A stretch of DNA of 47,008 bases from Lachnospiraceae bacterium OF09-6. Lineage in GTDB: Bacteria > Bacillota > Clostridia > Lachnospirales > Lachnospiraceae. The stretch covers positions 1 to 47,008 of the forward strand of contig QUMM01000026.1 of the NCBI GenBank assembly GCA_003435055.1, given 5' to 3'. The notes under the pieces were generated by a model. It ran no database searches and was not told where the DNA came from. It saw only the letters and a program-made list of their open reading frames with translations. This document shows positions 17,390 through 25,726 of this stretch, piece after piece. Position numbers and translations under genes: made by a program. Every line of letters starts with the position of its first letter. The first letter of the stretch is position 1.

Positions 17390-18001
17390 CTATTCAAACT
17401 CAAATACCACAATCCGTTCCCTTGGATTATCCCCCGGGAACAGGTCTCTGCAGTCTATTTCATCTGCAAACATCAGCTCATCCACCGTCATCAGATACGC
17501 TATATATTCGTCCGATGGATAATAGAAAAACAACTGTATGTTCCGCATCTGTGCATAATAAGATTCCAGAATCCGCGCCAATACTTTTTTCAGCAAATCC
17601 AAAGAAAACGGATTAAAAAAGAAAAAGCGGTCCACCTGCTCCGGCACCTTATATTCCACTGCATCTGCCTGCACAAAAGAGACTTTTTCTGCCAAAACCC
17701 CTTTCTCTTTATTCAGAACTGCTTTTTCAAAAATCTGCTGATCGTATTCGATCCCTATTGCATGACATCTGGTCTGATATGCAAGGAAAAAATCCACCCG
17801 GCCTTTTCCACATCCATAATCAATCATCGTATTCTTTTTCCCAATATATCCAGAATTGGCCAGACGCTCCAACACCGAATATGGCGTTGGTTCATAAGGG
17901 TATCGATATTGATCAGAATGAGAATCATCCCTTCCTGTCGTACGAATGTGCAGCAAGTTATCCCATTCTTTCTCTTTCTTCTCTTCTGTTCCTTTTCCCA
18001 C
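17390..18001 (-). CDS. Class I SAM-dependent methyltransferase
   Basis: The 203-residue protein has the SAM-binding motif I TMIDYGCGKGRVDFFLAY near residue 60, an acidic motif II in AIGIEYDQ and motif III QADAVEYKV. The substrate is unknown; FFFFNPFS replaces the catalytic NPPY of DNA/RNA N-methylases. The frame begins with GTG at 18001, three bases after the DUF1653 stop, which supports coupling even though the ribosome site is poor. A later start is possible because the first 25 residues are only charged. Confidence 0.75.
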   Translation of the reverse strand: MGKGTEEKKEKEWDNLLHIRTTGRDDSHSDQYRYPYEPTPYSVLERLANSGYIGKKNTMIDYGCGKGRVDFFLAYQTRCHAIGIEYDQQIFEKAVLNKEKGVLAEKVSFVQADAVEYKVPEQVDRFFFFNPFSLDLLKKVLARILESYYAQMRNIQLFFYYPSDEYIAYLMTVDELMFADEIDCRDLFPGDNPRERIVVFEFE

Positions 18002-18004
18002 TCT

Positions 18005-18462
18005 CTATACGCTCACTTTCTCAAACCGGTATTCCTGCTTTACGTCTGGATATTTTTCACGATCCACTTTGCTCATAAACATGGCATACGGTCTGGCACA
18101 TACTTTAAATGGTGCATACAATGCCTGATAAATTACCAGTTTCTCTCCATTTTCCGTAGCTGCGCAAACGCCAGCACTTTATACAGATACTCCGATGTAT
18201 CTGCGGATACCCATTCCCGTTTAAAATGCTGTACAATATCTCCAACCAGGATATCCCGCTCAGACACTTCTTCTCTTACTTCTGGCTCTTCCGGCTCTGT
18301 ATCCAGTTCCATGTATTCATCTTTATCCAGCGACACCGGCACTCCGGATTTCCCCGCAATGTGGACTCCGCCATACCAGGTTCCGGTTACTTCATAAATA
18401 CCGCCCACTTCATATTCCAGTGAATCAACATCTTTCTTTTTTATTACTCTGATTTTCGCCAT
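18005..18462 (-). pseudogene. DUF1653-containing protein, frameshifted
   Basis: The first part (ATG at 18462) encodes an N-terminal beta domain (IYEVTGTWYGGVHIAGKSGV) and the start of a DUF1653 domain (VGDIVQHFKREWVSADTSEY). Near 18157-18165 the frame is lost by one base. The next frame continues the domain perfectly: [20 protein letters not shown], then [20 protein letters not shown], ending at TAG 18005. The function of DUF1653 is not established. The stop lies three bases from the methyltransferase start, so both were one operon. Confidence 0.75.
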
Positions 18463-18576
18463 GTTATTCTTCATCCTCACTCACTAAAATCATGTCCTGC
18501 AGTAAAACTATTTTACATAAAACAGCACATGCTGTACAATTGCATAATAGTTCATAGTTATTTAACCTCCGGCTAC

Positions 18577-18627
18577 ATTATGCATTATATATGCATATTT
18601 TTCTATTATGCATATATAATGCATAAT
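18577..18627. repeat. 21-bp perfect inverted repeat (AT-rich hairpin)
   Basis: The arms at 18577-18597 and 18607-18627 are perfect complements built from TTATGCATTATATATGCATA, with the nine-base loop TTTTTCTAT. It lies between the peptide deformylase gene (downstream end) and the DUF1653 gene. No T run follows the stem, so it is not a standard terminator. It could be a protein-binding site, a cruciform or a MITE remnant. Confidence 0.85.
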
Positions 18628-18664
18628 CAATAGTCTTCCTATCTTTTCCATATTTCCAATTAAT

Positions 18665-19075
18665 TCATATTATCACTCCATCACAATGATCCACCTCATG
18701 CTGGCAGATCTGCGCCGGCCAGCCACTTAACGCCATCTTCTGTTTCTTCCAGTTCTGATCCAGATATTCCACTTCAATCTTCTCATATCGTGTCGTTTTC
18801 CGCACCCCTGTCAGCGACAGGCATCCCTCTTCTGTCTCATATGCTCCACTCTTTTTGCGTATCACAGGGTTAAACATGACGATATCGATCATTCCCATGT
18901 TCACAATAATCACACGTTTTTTTATGCCAATCATATTCGCTGCCATACCCACACACTCTTCTCTGTGGGCTGCCAGCGTATCCTGTAAATCGATTCCCAC
19001 CTGCAGGTCTGCTTTTGTGGCTGGTCCCGATTTCTGCCCTAAGAAAAGCACATCCTTCATAATCGGTTTTATCAT
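18665..19075 (-). CDS. def: Peptide deformylase
   Basis: The 136-residue protein carries all three deformylase motifs: motif I VGMAANMIG (a Clostridial variant of GxGxAAxQ), motif II EEGCLSL with the metal-binding cysteine, and motif III QICQHEVDHCDG with the HExxH metal site. It removes the N-formyl group from new proteins. Length is normal for the short Clostridial form. AGGAGG precedes the ATG. A second deformylase C-terminus survives as a remnant at 43927. Confidence 0.9.
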   Translation of the reverse strand: MIKPIMKDVLFLGQKSGPATKADLQVGIDLQDTLAAHREECVGMAANMIGIKKRVIIVNMGMIDIVMFNPVIRKKSGAYETEEGCLSLTGVRKTTRYEKIEVEYLDQNWKKQKMALSGWPAQICQHEVDHCDGVII

Positions 19076-19104
19076 AATTCCTCCTGAATTCTATTCTTAT
19101 TTAG

Positions 19105-19261
19105 AATAATTGTAACTATTCAGAACCCACTGTTCCGCGAGGTGTTTTGGCATGAAAATGCCAAAATCCCGAGACATGCAAGTCAAAATCCCATCGCCGA
19201 AGGCGATTTTCGATGGATTTTGACTCGTAACTGTGAAGGTACTGAACAGTTACGAATAATT
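19105..19261. repeat. Nested palindromic element, about 157 bp
   Basis: An outer imperfect inverted repeat (AATAATTGTAACTATTCAG at 19105-19123; CTGAACAGTTACGAATAATT at 19242-19261) encloses two hairpins. One is TTTTGGCAT/ATGCCAAAA (19145-19166) with a GAAA loop. The other is AGTCAAAATCCCATCG (19181-19196) pairing with CGATGGATTTTGACT (19211-19225), with an inner ATCGCC/GGCGAT. Multi-arm folding suggests a mobile palindromic repeat (REP/MITE-like) or a structured RNA. Confidence 0.8.
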
Positions 19262-19368
19262 TCAGTATAGCATAACTTAAAAGATCTTGATACCAAAGAA
19301 AAAAGTTGCATTTTAGGGCACATACTGGCTATCTCATAATAATCCGACCACGAAAAAACAAAAATAAA

Positions 19369-19557
19369 TTAATTCCGGGGTTAGATTCCGGCGAGCCAAC
19401 TCCAATCTAGCCGCGGAAACACTAAAACGAGTTAATTCCAGGGTCAACTACCGAATATTCTAGTTCAATCAGACCGCGGAAAAATTGAAATGAATTAATT
19501 CCGGGGTTAAGTGCCGGATAGCCCGCTCCAATCCAACCATGAAAAGGAAATCTCGCA
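19369..19557. repeat. Degenerate tandem repeat, period 63 bp, three copies
   Basis: TTAATTCC recurs at 19369, 19432 and 19495, exactly 63 bases apart. Each is followed by a GGGGTTA-like box, a CCGG or CCGA box, a TCAATC/CCAATC box and a CCGCGGAAA/CCATGAAAA box. A weaker fourth copy may precede it (about 19306-19368, with ATCCGACCACGAAAAA). No open frame runs through it. The whole 19076-19687 stretch has no gene. Confidence 0.8.
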
Positions 19558-19612
19558 CCCCCATCTCACAGATCATGGATACGAACACAGACAGGAACCA
19601 TTTTCAGAGCCA

Positions 19613-19641
19613 TTGTTTTTAAACATAAAAAATGCTATGAT
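19613..19641 (+). promoter_or_regulatory. Promoter of the MATE gene
   Basis: TTGTTT (19613-19618), a 17-base spacer and TATGAT (19636-19641) lie 47 bases before the MATE start codon. Confidence 0.6.
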
Positions 19642-19687
19642 ACTTATTACGCATATTTACAGAAAAATAATGATTTGAGGATAAAAG

Positions 19688-21030
19688 ATGGACGGGAATT
19701 TAACAAAAGGGCCTATTTTAAAGACCCTGACGAAACTGGCGATTCCGATTATGGCATCGTATTTTATTGGAACACTTTATAACATTACTGACATGGCATG
19801 GATTGGACAGCTTGGATCAAAAGCCGTTGCCGGGGTAGGCGTAGGTGGAATGTTCACCTGGCTCTCTCAGGGTCTGTCATCCATTGCCAGAATGGGCGGA
19901 CAGGTACAGGTCGCCCAGTGCATTGGCCGTGGTGACCGAGAAAAAGCTCATGGATACGCTCAGGTTGCCATTCAGCTGGCTTTCTACATGGGCTGATCTT
20001 CGCACTGATTTCCCTCATATTCGTGCACCAGATGGTGGGATTTTTCAATCTGACTGACCCGGAAGCGTATTCCGCAGCTGTCTCTTACACCAGAATTGCC
20101 TGTGGACTGATTGTATTTTCCTTTCTGACAGTGACACTGACCGGACTGTATACCGCACAGGGAGATTCACAGACACCATTCTGGGCAAACCTGATCGGTC
20201 TGGCCACCAACATGATCCTGGATCCAATACTGATTCTTGGACCGGGACCTTTTCCAAAACTTGGTGTCATCGGTGCCGCAATTGCCACCGTTACGGCACA
20301 GTTTATTGTTATGGGTATCATGGTTCTGGGTGTTATGCGTCAGAAAAAAGAAAATGTACTAAAAGGGATCCGGCTGACAGCCGCTATTCCTGGATCCTAT
20401 CTGAAAGGCATTTGTCAAATTGGAATACCATCTGGGATTCAGGATATGACCTACTGCTTTATTTCTATGATATTGACCCGCATGGTTTCCGGATTTGGCG
20501 CCGAAGCCATTGCAACACAACGGGTGGGAGGACAGATCGAGTCCATATCCTGGCATACAGCAGATGGTTTTGCAGCGGCATTAAATGCATTTACCGCACA
20601 GAATTACGGTGCCGGTAAAATGGACCGGGTAAAAAAAGGATACCGGGCTTCTCTCCTGACCGTCGGTGTCTGGGGTCTGCTGGTGACAGCCATCTTTGTA
20701 TTCGCTCCGAATACCATTGCCAGAATCTTCTTCCACGAACCAAAAGCCATAGCTATTGCTGTGAGCTATCTGATTATTATCGGATTAAGTGAAGCATTTT
20801 TGTGTGTAGAGATCACCACCATTGGTGCTATCTCTGGTCTTGGAAAGACACATCTGTGCAGTATCATCAGTATTCTCTTCACCAGTATGAGAATCCCTCT
20901 GGCTATCGTCCTTGGGAATACTTCTCTGGGTCTGGATGGTATCTGGTGGGCCTTATCCTCTACGACTATGATAAAAGGAATCATTTTTACAGCAACCTTT
21001 TTCTGGATTACCAGAAGAAAAAAAGCATGA
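19688..21030 (+). pseudogene. MATE-family efflux transporter, single frameshift
   Basis: The first 102 codons encode the start of a MATE transporter (GPILKTLTKLAIPIMASYFI and following helices). Near 19992 one base is missing (ATGGGCTGATC where ATGGGCCTGATC keeps frame), giving a stop. The next frame continues without loss as IFALISLIFVHQMVGFFNL to a normal C-terminus at 21030. Family members export drugs or metabolites against Na+ or H+ across the inner membrane. All other helices are intact, so this is a recent mutation or a sequence error. GAGG lies before the ATG. Confidence 0.85.
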
Positions 21031-21075
21031 AAAATGGCTGGAGGCAGACATCTGCTTTCCAGCCACATTTTATAT
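21031..21075 (+). terminator. Terminator of the MATE gene
   Basis: TGGCTGGA (21035-21042) and TCCAGCCA (21058-21065) enclose an inner GCAGA/TCTGC stem, followed by CATTTTATATTT. It lies directly after the MATE stop. Confidence 0.75.
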
Positions 21076-21089
21076 TTCTAAAAAAATAG

Positions 21090-21174
21090 TGCAGGAGATG
21101 GGACTTGAACCCACACGGTCTTAACGACCACAGGCACCTGAAGCCTGCGCGTCTGCCAATTCCGCCACTCCTGC
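21090..21174 (-). tRNA. tRNA-Leu (anticodon CAG)
   Basis: The minus strand folds as a class II tRNA. The acceptor is GCAGGAG/CTCCTGC with discriminator A. The D-loop sequence TGGCGGAATTGGCAGACGCG is the leucine type. The anticodon stem CAGGC/GCCTG surrounds loop TTCAGGT (anticodon CAG), and the variable arm is GGTC/GACC. The T-loop is GGTTCAAGTCC. No CCA is encoded, and a T run just downstream may terminate transcription. Confidence 0.96.
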
Positions 21175-21253
21175 ACGTTTCTTGGTCACTGTCGCAACCA
21201 AGAACTAATTATACAGATCTATATGGATATTGTCAACAACTTTTTTATTTTTC

Positions 21254-21964
21254 TCATATTCTGAGTCCAAACAATCTTGCTGTATATTCTTCCGGCAGCT
21301 GTACCGTAAGACTTCCCAGATTGCGGTTCCATACAAATGCTTCCTGTGCATAAGATGGATAAATTCGATCGACCGTAACATCCACACCTTTCAGTTCTGG
21401 AATCGGCAGATCCATTGTTTCTTTCTGTCCACATCTTCTCCAGATTGCCAGATATCGTTTTTCGCCACATTTCAGTCCCAACGCTGACCATTCATCTGTA
21501 AAAGAAGACAATCCCAGTGGCCAGAATGGCAGACCTTCTGCAATATCCCGGCGAATACACTTATATACTCCAATGCCCTCTTTCACCAGTCCGAAACGCA
21601 TCTCATCCAGTTTGGCCAGATGTCCGCTCTGGTGAATACGAAGCAACATGGCATTGACCATATTAAAGACCGTTTCTTCCTTCAGTTCCCGCTGGCTGAT
21701 CTCCTCTTCATGATTCATCGGATAAGCCCAGACTGCTGCCTGCTCCGGCGTTACCGCTGTCGGTGCATTTGCTGCAATCGTCGCATACAGTCGATAATCA
21801 TCCTGATCACTGGTAGACTGAATACTATATCTGGACAACATAGCATAATCCATCCGCAGCCCTCCACTGGAACAATTCTCAATAATCAGATCCGGGTAAC
21901 GCATCCATACCCCTTCCAGCCACTTCAGATAGGCCCGTTCATGCTCCAGCATGCCCTGTCCCAT
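21254..21964 (-). pseudogene. C-terminal third of a GH36 alpha-galactosidase
   Basis: The frame encodes the last 236 residues of a GH36 enzyme: LKWLEGVWMRYPDLIIENCS, then SSGGLRMDYAMLSRYS, the acid/base region SIQSTSDQDDYRLY and the C-terminal beta-sandwich. Full-length enzymes have about 730 residues. The N-terminal domain and the catalytic nucleophile region (KWDxNR) are absent, and the first ATG lies inside the domain without a ribosome site. The 53 bases between it and the upstream MATE stop are unrecognisable. A 5' deletion has left a dead fragment next to tRNA-Leu. Confidence 0.82.
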
Positions 21965-22017
21965 GCTGTATTTTTGTCATTTACGCCATGCGCAGCAACC
22001 TTCCCTGCACTTTTCTT

Positions 22018-23391
22018 TCATCTTAACACAGAATGTAATCCAAACCCATATAGAATTACATTTTTCTGATATTGAGAAACCAGTAATGCAATCATAATAA
22101 TCCAGCTTACATCATAGCTGAAATAAATCACTCGAATATCCCAGAACAGCAAAAGGAGGATCCGACACCATACCACCCGAAAAATACAGTAACAAAGAAG
22201 AGAACACAGCATAGGAAATCCTGTGTGCCCCATGCCTTTTAATCCTCCTATATATACCTGATTGATTGCATATAAAAAATAAAACGGAAAGATACACAAA
22301 ATGGCCTGCTGTCCGTTTCTGAGTATTTCCGGATCTGATGTAAACAACTTCAGAATTACCGGCGCTGCCAGCATAAGAATTCCTCCTGCTGCTACTGTGA
22401 AGACACTCAGGGTAAGAATACTTTTTTTCATGCCTTCCTGCACACGATCCATTTTTCCTGCTCCATAATTCTGTCCGATAAATCCCGTCAATGCCATTCC
22501 ATAAGAAAAGGCAGGATAATACAGGAATCCTTCCACTCTTGCAAACACAACCATCCCTGCTGCCGCATCTGCACCAAAAGAATTAATACTATCTTGAATC
22601 AGAAGTGAGGAAATACTCATAAAGACTGCCTGCATTCCGGATGGCAATCCGGTATTTATGATCTCCGACAGTTCTTCCAGGCCGCCAAACAGTCTGGTTA
22701 TCTGCAGATTATACCGGTCATCCAGTCTGATCATTTTCCATATCATAAGCATAGCCAGCACCCACTGGGAAATCACCGTTGCGACTCCTGCTCCCGGAAG
22801 TCCCATTCCCAGACCTATCACAAATAACACATCCAACACCAGATTCAATCCAGATGAAAATGTGAGGAAATACAAGGGTTCTCTGGTATTCCCCAGGGAA
22901 CGCAGAATCGCATTTCCCATATTGTAAATAAACTGCGGAATAATGCCCATCATACAAATTCGCAGATAATACTGTGCCGGGGAAAATACTTCTTCCGGAC
23001 AATGAATCCACTGCAAAAAAATTCTAGAACATCCAATGCCGGCCACTGTCATAACAGCTCCGGAGATCAGACTCATCAACACTACTGCATGAAGAATCCG
23101 GCTCAGCTTTTGATACTGAAATCCTCCAAATGCAGCGGCCGTCACCGCACTGACTCCGGTTGAAAATCCAACAAAAAAATTAATGATCACAGAAAGAATC
23201 AGCGCAGCCTCTCCTGCTGCCGCCAGTCCATTTCCGCCTCCAAAATGTCCTACTATCATACAGTCTGCAATGCTGTACATCTGTTGAAGAATCTGGGATA
23301 ACAGAATCGGCGCCGCAAACATCAGTAAAGTTCTCCCAATCGGTCCCTGTTCCATATGAACTTCTGCATTTTTACATTTAAAAATACCCAT
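22018..23391 (-). CDS. MATE-family efflux transporter
   Basis: The start is placed at the ATG at 23391, preceded by GGAGGAGTT (457 residues); the longer frame adds ten residues without a site. It has the twelve-helix MATE layout in two MatE repeats, starting GPIGRTLLMFAAPILLSQIL and with the repeat-2 helix INTGLPSGMQAVFMSISSLL. It would export drugs or metabolites using an ion gradient. A LysR regulator gene lies 108 bases upstream on the same strand and could control it (inference). It is intact, unlike its neighbour at 19688. Confidence 0.88.
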   Translation of the reverse strand: MGIFKCKNAEVHMEQGPIGRTLLMFAAPILLSQILQQMYSIADCMIVGHFGGGNGLAAAGEAALILSVIINFFVGFSTGVSAVTAAAFGGFQYQKLSRILHAVVLMSLISGAVMTVAGIGCSRIFLQWIHCPEEVFSPAQYYLRICMMGIIPQFIYNMGNAILRSLGNTREPLYFLTFSSGLNLVLDVLFVIGLGMGLPGAGVATVISQWVLAMLMIWKMIRLDDRYNLQITRLFGGLEELSEIINTGLPSGMQAVFMSISSLLIQDSINSFGADAAAGMVVFARVEGFLYYPAFSYGMALTGFIGQNYGAGKMDRVQEGMKKSILTLSVFTVAAGGILMLAAPVILKLFTSDPEILRNGQQAILCIFPFYFLYAINQVYIGGLKGMGHTGFPMLCSLLCYCIFRVVWCRILLLLFWDIRVIYFSYDVSWIIMIALLVSQYQKNVILYGFGLHSVLR

Positions 23392-23499
23392 AACTCCTCC
23401 CTTATGTTTGCTTTCCATCACGCTTTGTTATTTAAAGCATAACATATCAGAAGATTTATGGATATTTTCACATTTTTATATCTATGATATAAAAAATCA

Positions 23500-24423
23500 T
23501 TATATCATTTCATGATCCTTTTCCAGTGCTCCTTCCAGGAAACTTAAAAAATCCACTAAGCCTGGAATCAACGGACGCCCCTGGTATTTCAGATAACCAA
23601 ACCGGATTTTCTGTTCCAGCCCTTCGATCCTGATCCGTCCAAAATCATTCTGCCGATACATCTCACTAAGCCAGTAGCTTCCCACATTACAAAGATCGGT
23701 ATTTTCCAACATACGAATCATCAGGCTGCTGCTGTTGGTAGTCACCACTTTTGGAAGATCGTGGTACCGTTTCCCTGAGGGCAGCACCTCCTCCAACATT
23801 GCTTCCACCGAGAAAAAATCATCATCCAACTGAATAAATTCCAAATCTGACAACTCTTCCGGTCTGACACTTTTTCGCCCATAAAGAGGATGTTCCTTTC
23901 GCACATAAAGCACCAGATCCGTAGTCAGAAGTGGCACAAATTCCAGAAACCTACGTTCCAGCATATGACGCAGTACCGACCTTCGGTTGTCCGGTACGAA
24001 TAAAAATCCCAGATCATCCATTCCTTCCGATACCCGTTCCATCATCTCTTCAATTCCACATTCTCGATATTCTATCTTCAGCTTTTCCTTTTGCTGAAGA
24101 TAATAATGGGTCAGGAGCAATGCCATATGACTGCTGGAATTAGATACAATACGCAGAAAAGGAATCTCATTCTGACTGCTTAATGCAGAAATAGCCTCTG
24201 CGTTACGCACCGCATTTACCGCATAAGAATAGATCCGTTTTCCCGCCTCCGTTAGCTCCACCCCTTTTGATTTACGGATAAAAAGTGGCGTTCCAAGCTC
24301 CTGCTCCAGGGATTTGATCACCATACTGACATGAGGCTGTGTCGTATACAGTTCCTCTGCTGCCAGTGTCAGAGAGTGATTTCTGGCACATGCAAGAAAA
24401 CATTTTAACTGACGTAATTCCAT
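23500..24423 (-). CDS. LysR-family transcriptional regulator
   Basis: The 307-residue protein has the LysR winged HTH at residues 1-60 (LTLAAEELYTTQPHVSMVIK then SLEQELGTPLFIR) and a periplasmic-binding-like effector domain at about 90-295. GGAGG lies eight bases before the ATG. It is divergent from the sugar-binding-protein/diguanylate-cyclase operon (251-base gap) and upstream of a MATE gene, so either could be its target. The effector is unknown. Confidence 0.88.
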   Translation of the reverse strand: MELRQLKCFLACARNHSLTLAAEELYTTQPHVSMVIKSLEQELGTPLFIRKSKGVELTEAGKRIYSYAVNAVRNAEAISALSSQNEIPFLRIVSNSSSHMALLLTHYYLQQKEKLKIEYRECGIEEMMERVSEGMDDLGFLFVPDNRRSVLRHMLERRFLEFVPLLTTDLVLYVRKEHPLYGRKSVRPEELSDLEFIQLDDDFFSVEAMLEEVLPSGKRYHDLPKVVTTNSSSLMIRMLENTDLCNVGSYWLSEMYRQNDFGRIRIEGLEQKIRFGYLKYQGRPLIPGLVDFLSFLEGALEKDHEMI

Positions 24424-24544
24424 ATCGACATCCTCCTTCTCGTTTTCTTTTCAGACATACCGGCCATTTCTGTCTCTTATTTTAATATGTCTGCCTCTAA
24501 AAAACAATTTTTTATAACAGCTGTTTTTGGAAGTGTTTTTAGTA

Positions 24545-24573
24545 TAGACATACCATTCTCTTACACTTATAAT
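24545..24573 (+). promoter_or_regulatory. Promoter of the binding-protein/diguanylate-cyclase operon
   Basis: TAGACA (24545-24550), a 17-base spacer and consensus TATAAT (24568-24573) lie 101 bases upstream of the lipoprotein start. The leader contains CCAGG and CCTGG (near 24620-24640), which could form a small hairpin. Confidence 0.7.
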
Positions 24574-24673
24574 ATATAATAAAAGTACAGTTCATTGCGA
24601 AGCCTGAATCATTTACTGTTCCAGGCACAACATACCCTGGAAAGTTAGATTAATTATACGAGGCTTCTGAATT

Positions 24674-25726
24674 ATGAATGCTAAGACACTTTTGAATAAA
24701 AAACAGTTCTGCCTGCTGATGGCTGCCGGAGCCGCTTCTGCTCTGCTGACCGGCTGTTCCGGTTCTTCCGGATCCGACCCGGAAACATCGACGGAAAAAT
24801 CTGCCATTGTTGACTATACCTGCTTTTCCAATCCGGAAAGTGCGAAAAAGATCTATGTTATTTTAAAAAACTACCATGGCGATTATTGGAAAAAAGTAAT
24901 TGCCGGAATCTCTGATGCAGCTGAAGAGATCGATGCTGCCATTTATCTTGGTGGAATTGATAATGAAACAGATATTGACGGACAGATCTCCCTGATAGAG
25001 CAGGCTGTAAAACAGGACGCTGATGGGATCCTGCTTGCTCCTGCCAACTCTTTTTCCCTTGTAGACAGCTGCCATGCTATCAAAGAGCAGCAGATCCCTC
25101 TGGTTCTGATCGACTCTTCCATAAACAGTGATGATTACAGCCGCTGTTATATGACAAATAATATGAGTGCCGGTGAAACGGCGGCTCAGGAGATGCTCTC
25201 TCTGCTGCAGGACGCCGGCAACTCTGCCACTGATCATCTGGAAGTCGGTATTATGCCGTCCTCAGATACCTCTCAGACCATGGTAAACCGCATATCTGGT
25301 TTTCTGGATTACTGGTCAAATTATGCTCCTCAGCAATGGAATATCGCTGAAGATATTTACCTTAATGGCGGGAACGTCTCAAAAGCACAGTCCGATGCAT
25401 CCAGACTGTTGAAAAAGCATGAGGACCTGAAGGGCATCTTCGGCTGCAGCAATACTTCTACTACAGGTATCGTGAATGTACTCACAGAACAGGAACGAAC
25501 GGATGTCGTTATGGTTGGTTTTGATCTGGCAGATGAAACCCGGCAGTTTATTCAGAATCCGGACTTTTACGGTGCTTCTCTGATGCAAAAGCAGGATGAG
25601 ATGGGATATCAGGGAATTCTTTCTCTGAACGATCTGATAGATGGAAAAGAATCTGGTCAGAAGTATTTTGACACGGGCATTATTTTAATTGACGAAAACT
25701 ATCTTATGGAGAATTCTGTCTCATGA
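24674..25726 (+). CDS. Sugar-binding lipoprotein (RbsB-like, type I periplasmic fold)
   Basis: A signal peptide with the lipobox LLTGC near residue 27 anchors the 350-residue protein to the outer face of the membrane. After a Ser/Gly linker it has the RbsB-like two-lobe fold (DADGILLAPANSFSLVDSCH-like region, IPLVLIDSSI and GIFGCSNTSTTGIVNVL). Such proteins usually deliver sugars to ABC importers, but no permease or ATPase follows. Instead its stop overlaps the start of a membrane diguanylate cyclase (ATGA), so it probably presents a ligand to that sensor. The ligand is unknown. Confidence 0.85.
   Translation: MNAKTLLNKKQFCLLMAAGAASALLTGCSGSSGSDPETSTEKSAIVDYTCFSNPESAKKIYVILKNYHGDYWKKVIAGISDAAEEIDAAIYLGGIDNETDIDGQISLIEQAVKQDADGILLAPANSFSLVDSCHAIKEQQIPLVLIDSSINSDDYSRCYMTNNMSAGETAAQEMLSLLQDAGNSATDHLEVGIMPSSDTSQTMVNRISGFLDYWSNYAPQQWNIAEDIYLNGGNVSKAQSDASRLLKKHEDLKGIFGCSNTSTTGIVNVLTEQERTDVVMVGFDLADETRQFIQNPDFYGASLMQKQDEMGYQGILSLNDLIDGKESGQKYFDTGIILIDENYLMENSVS

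Noticed and set aside
19306..19557. Possible CRISPR array
   Set aside because: The units are contiguous, degenerate 63-bp repeats without constant repeats separated by unique spacers, and no cas gene is present.
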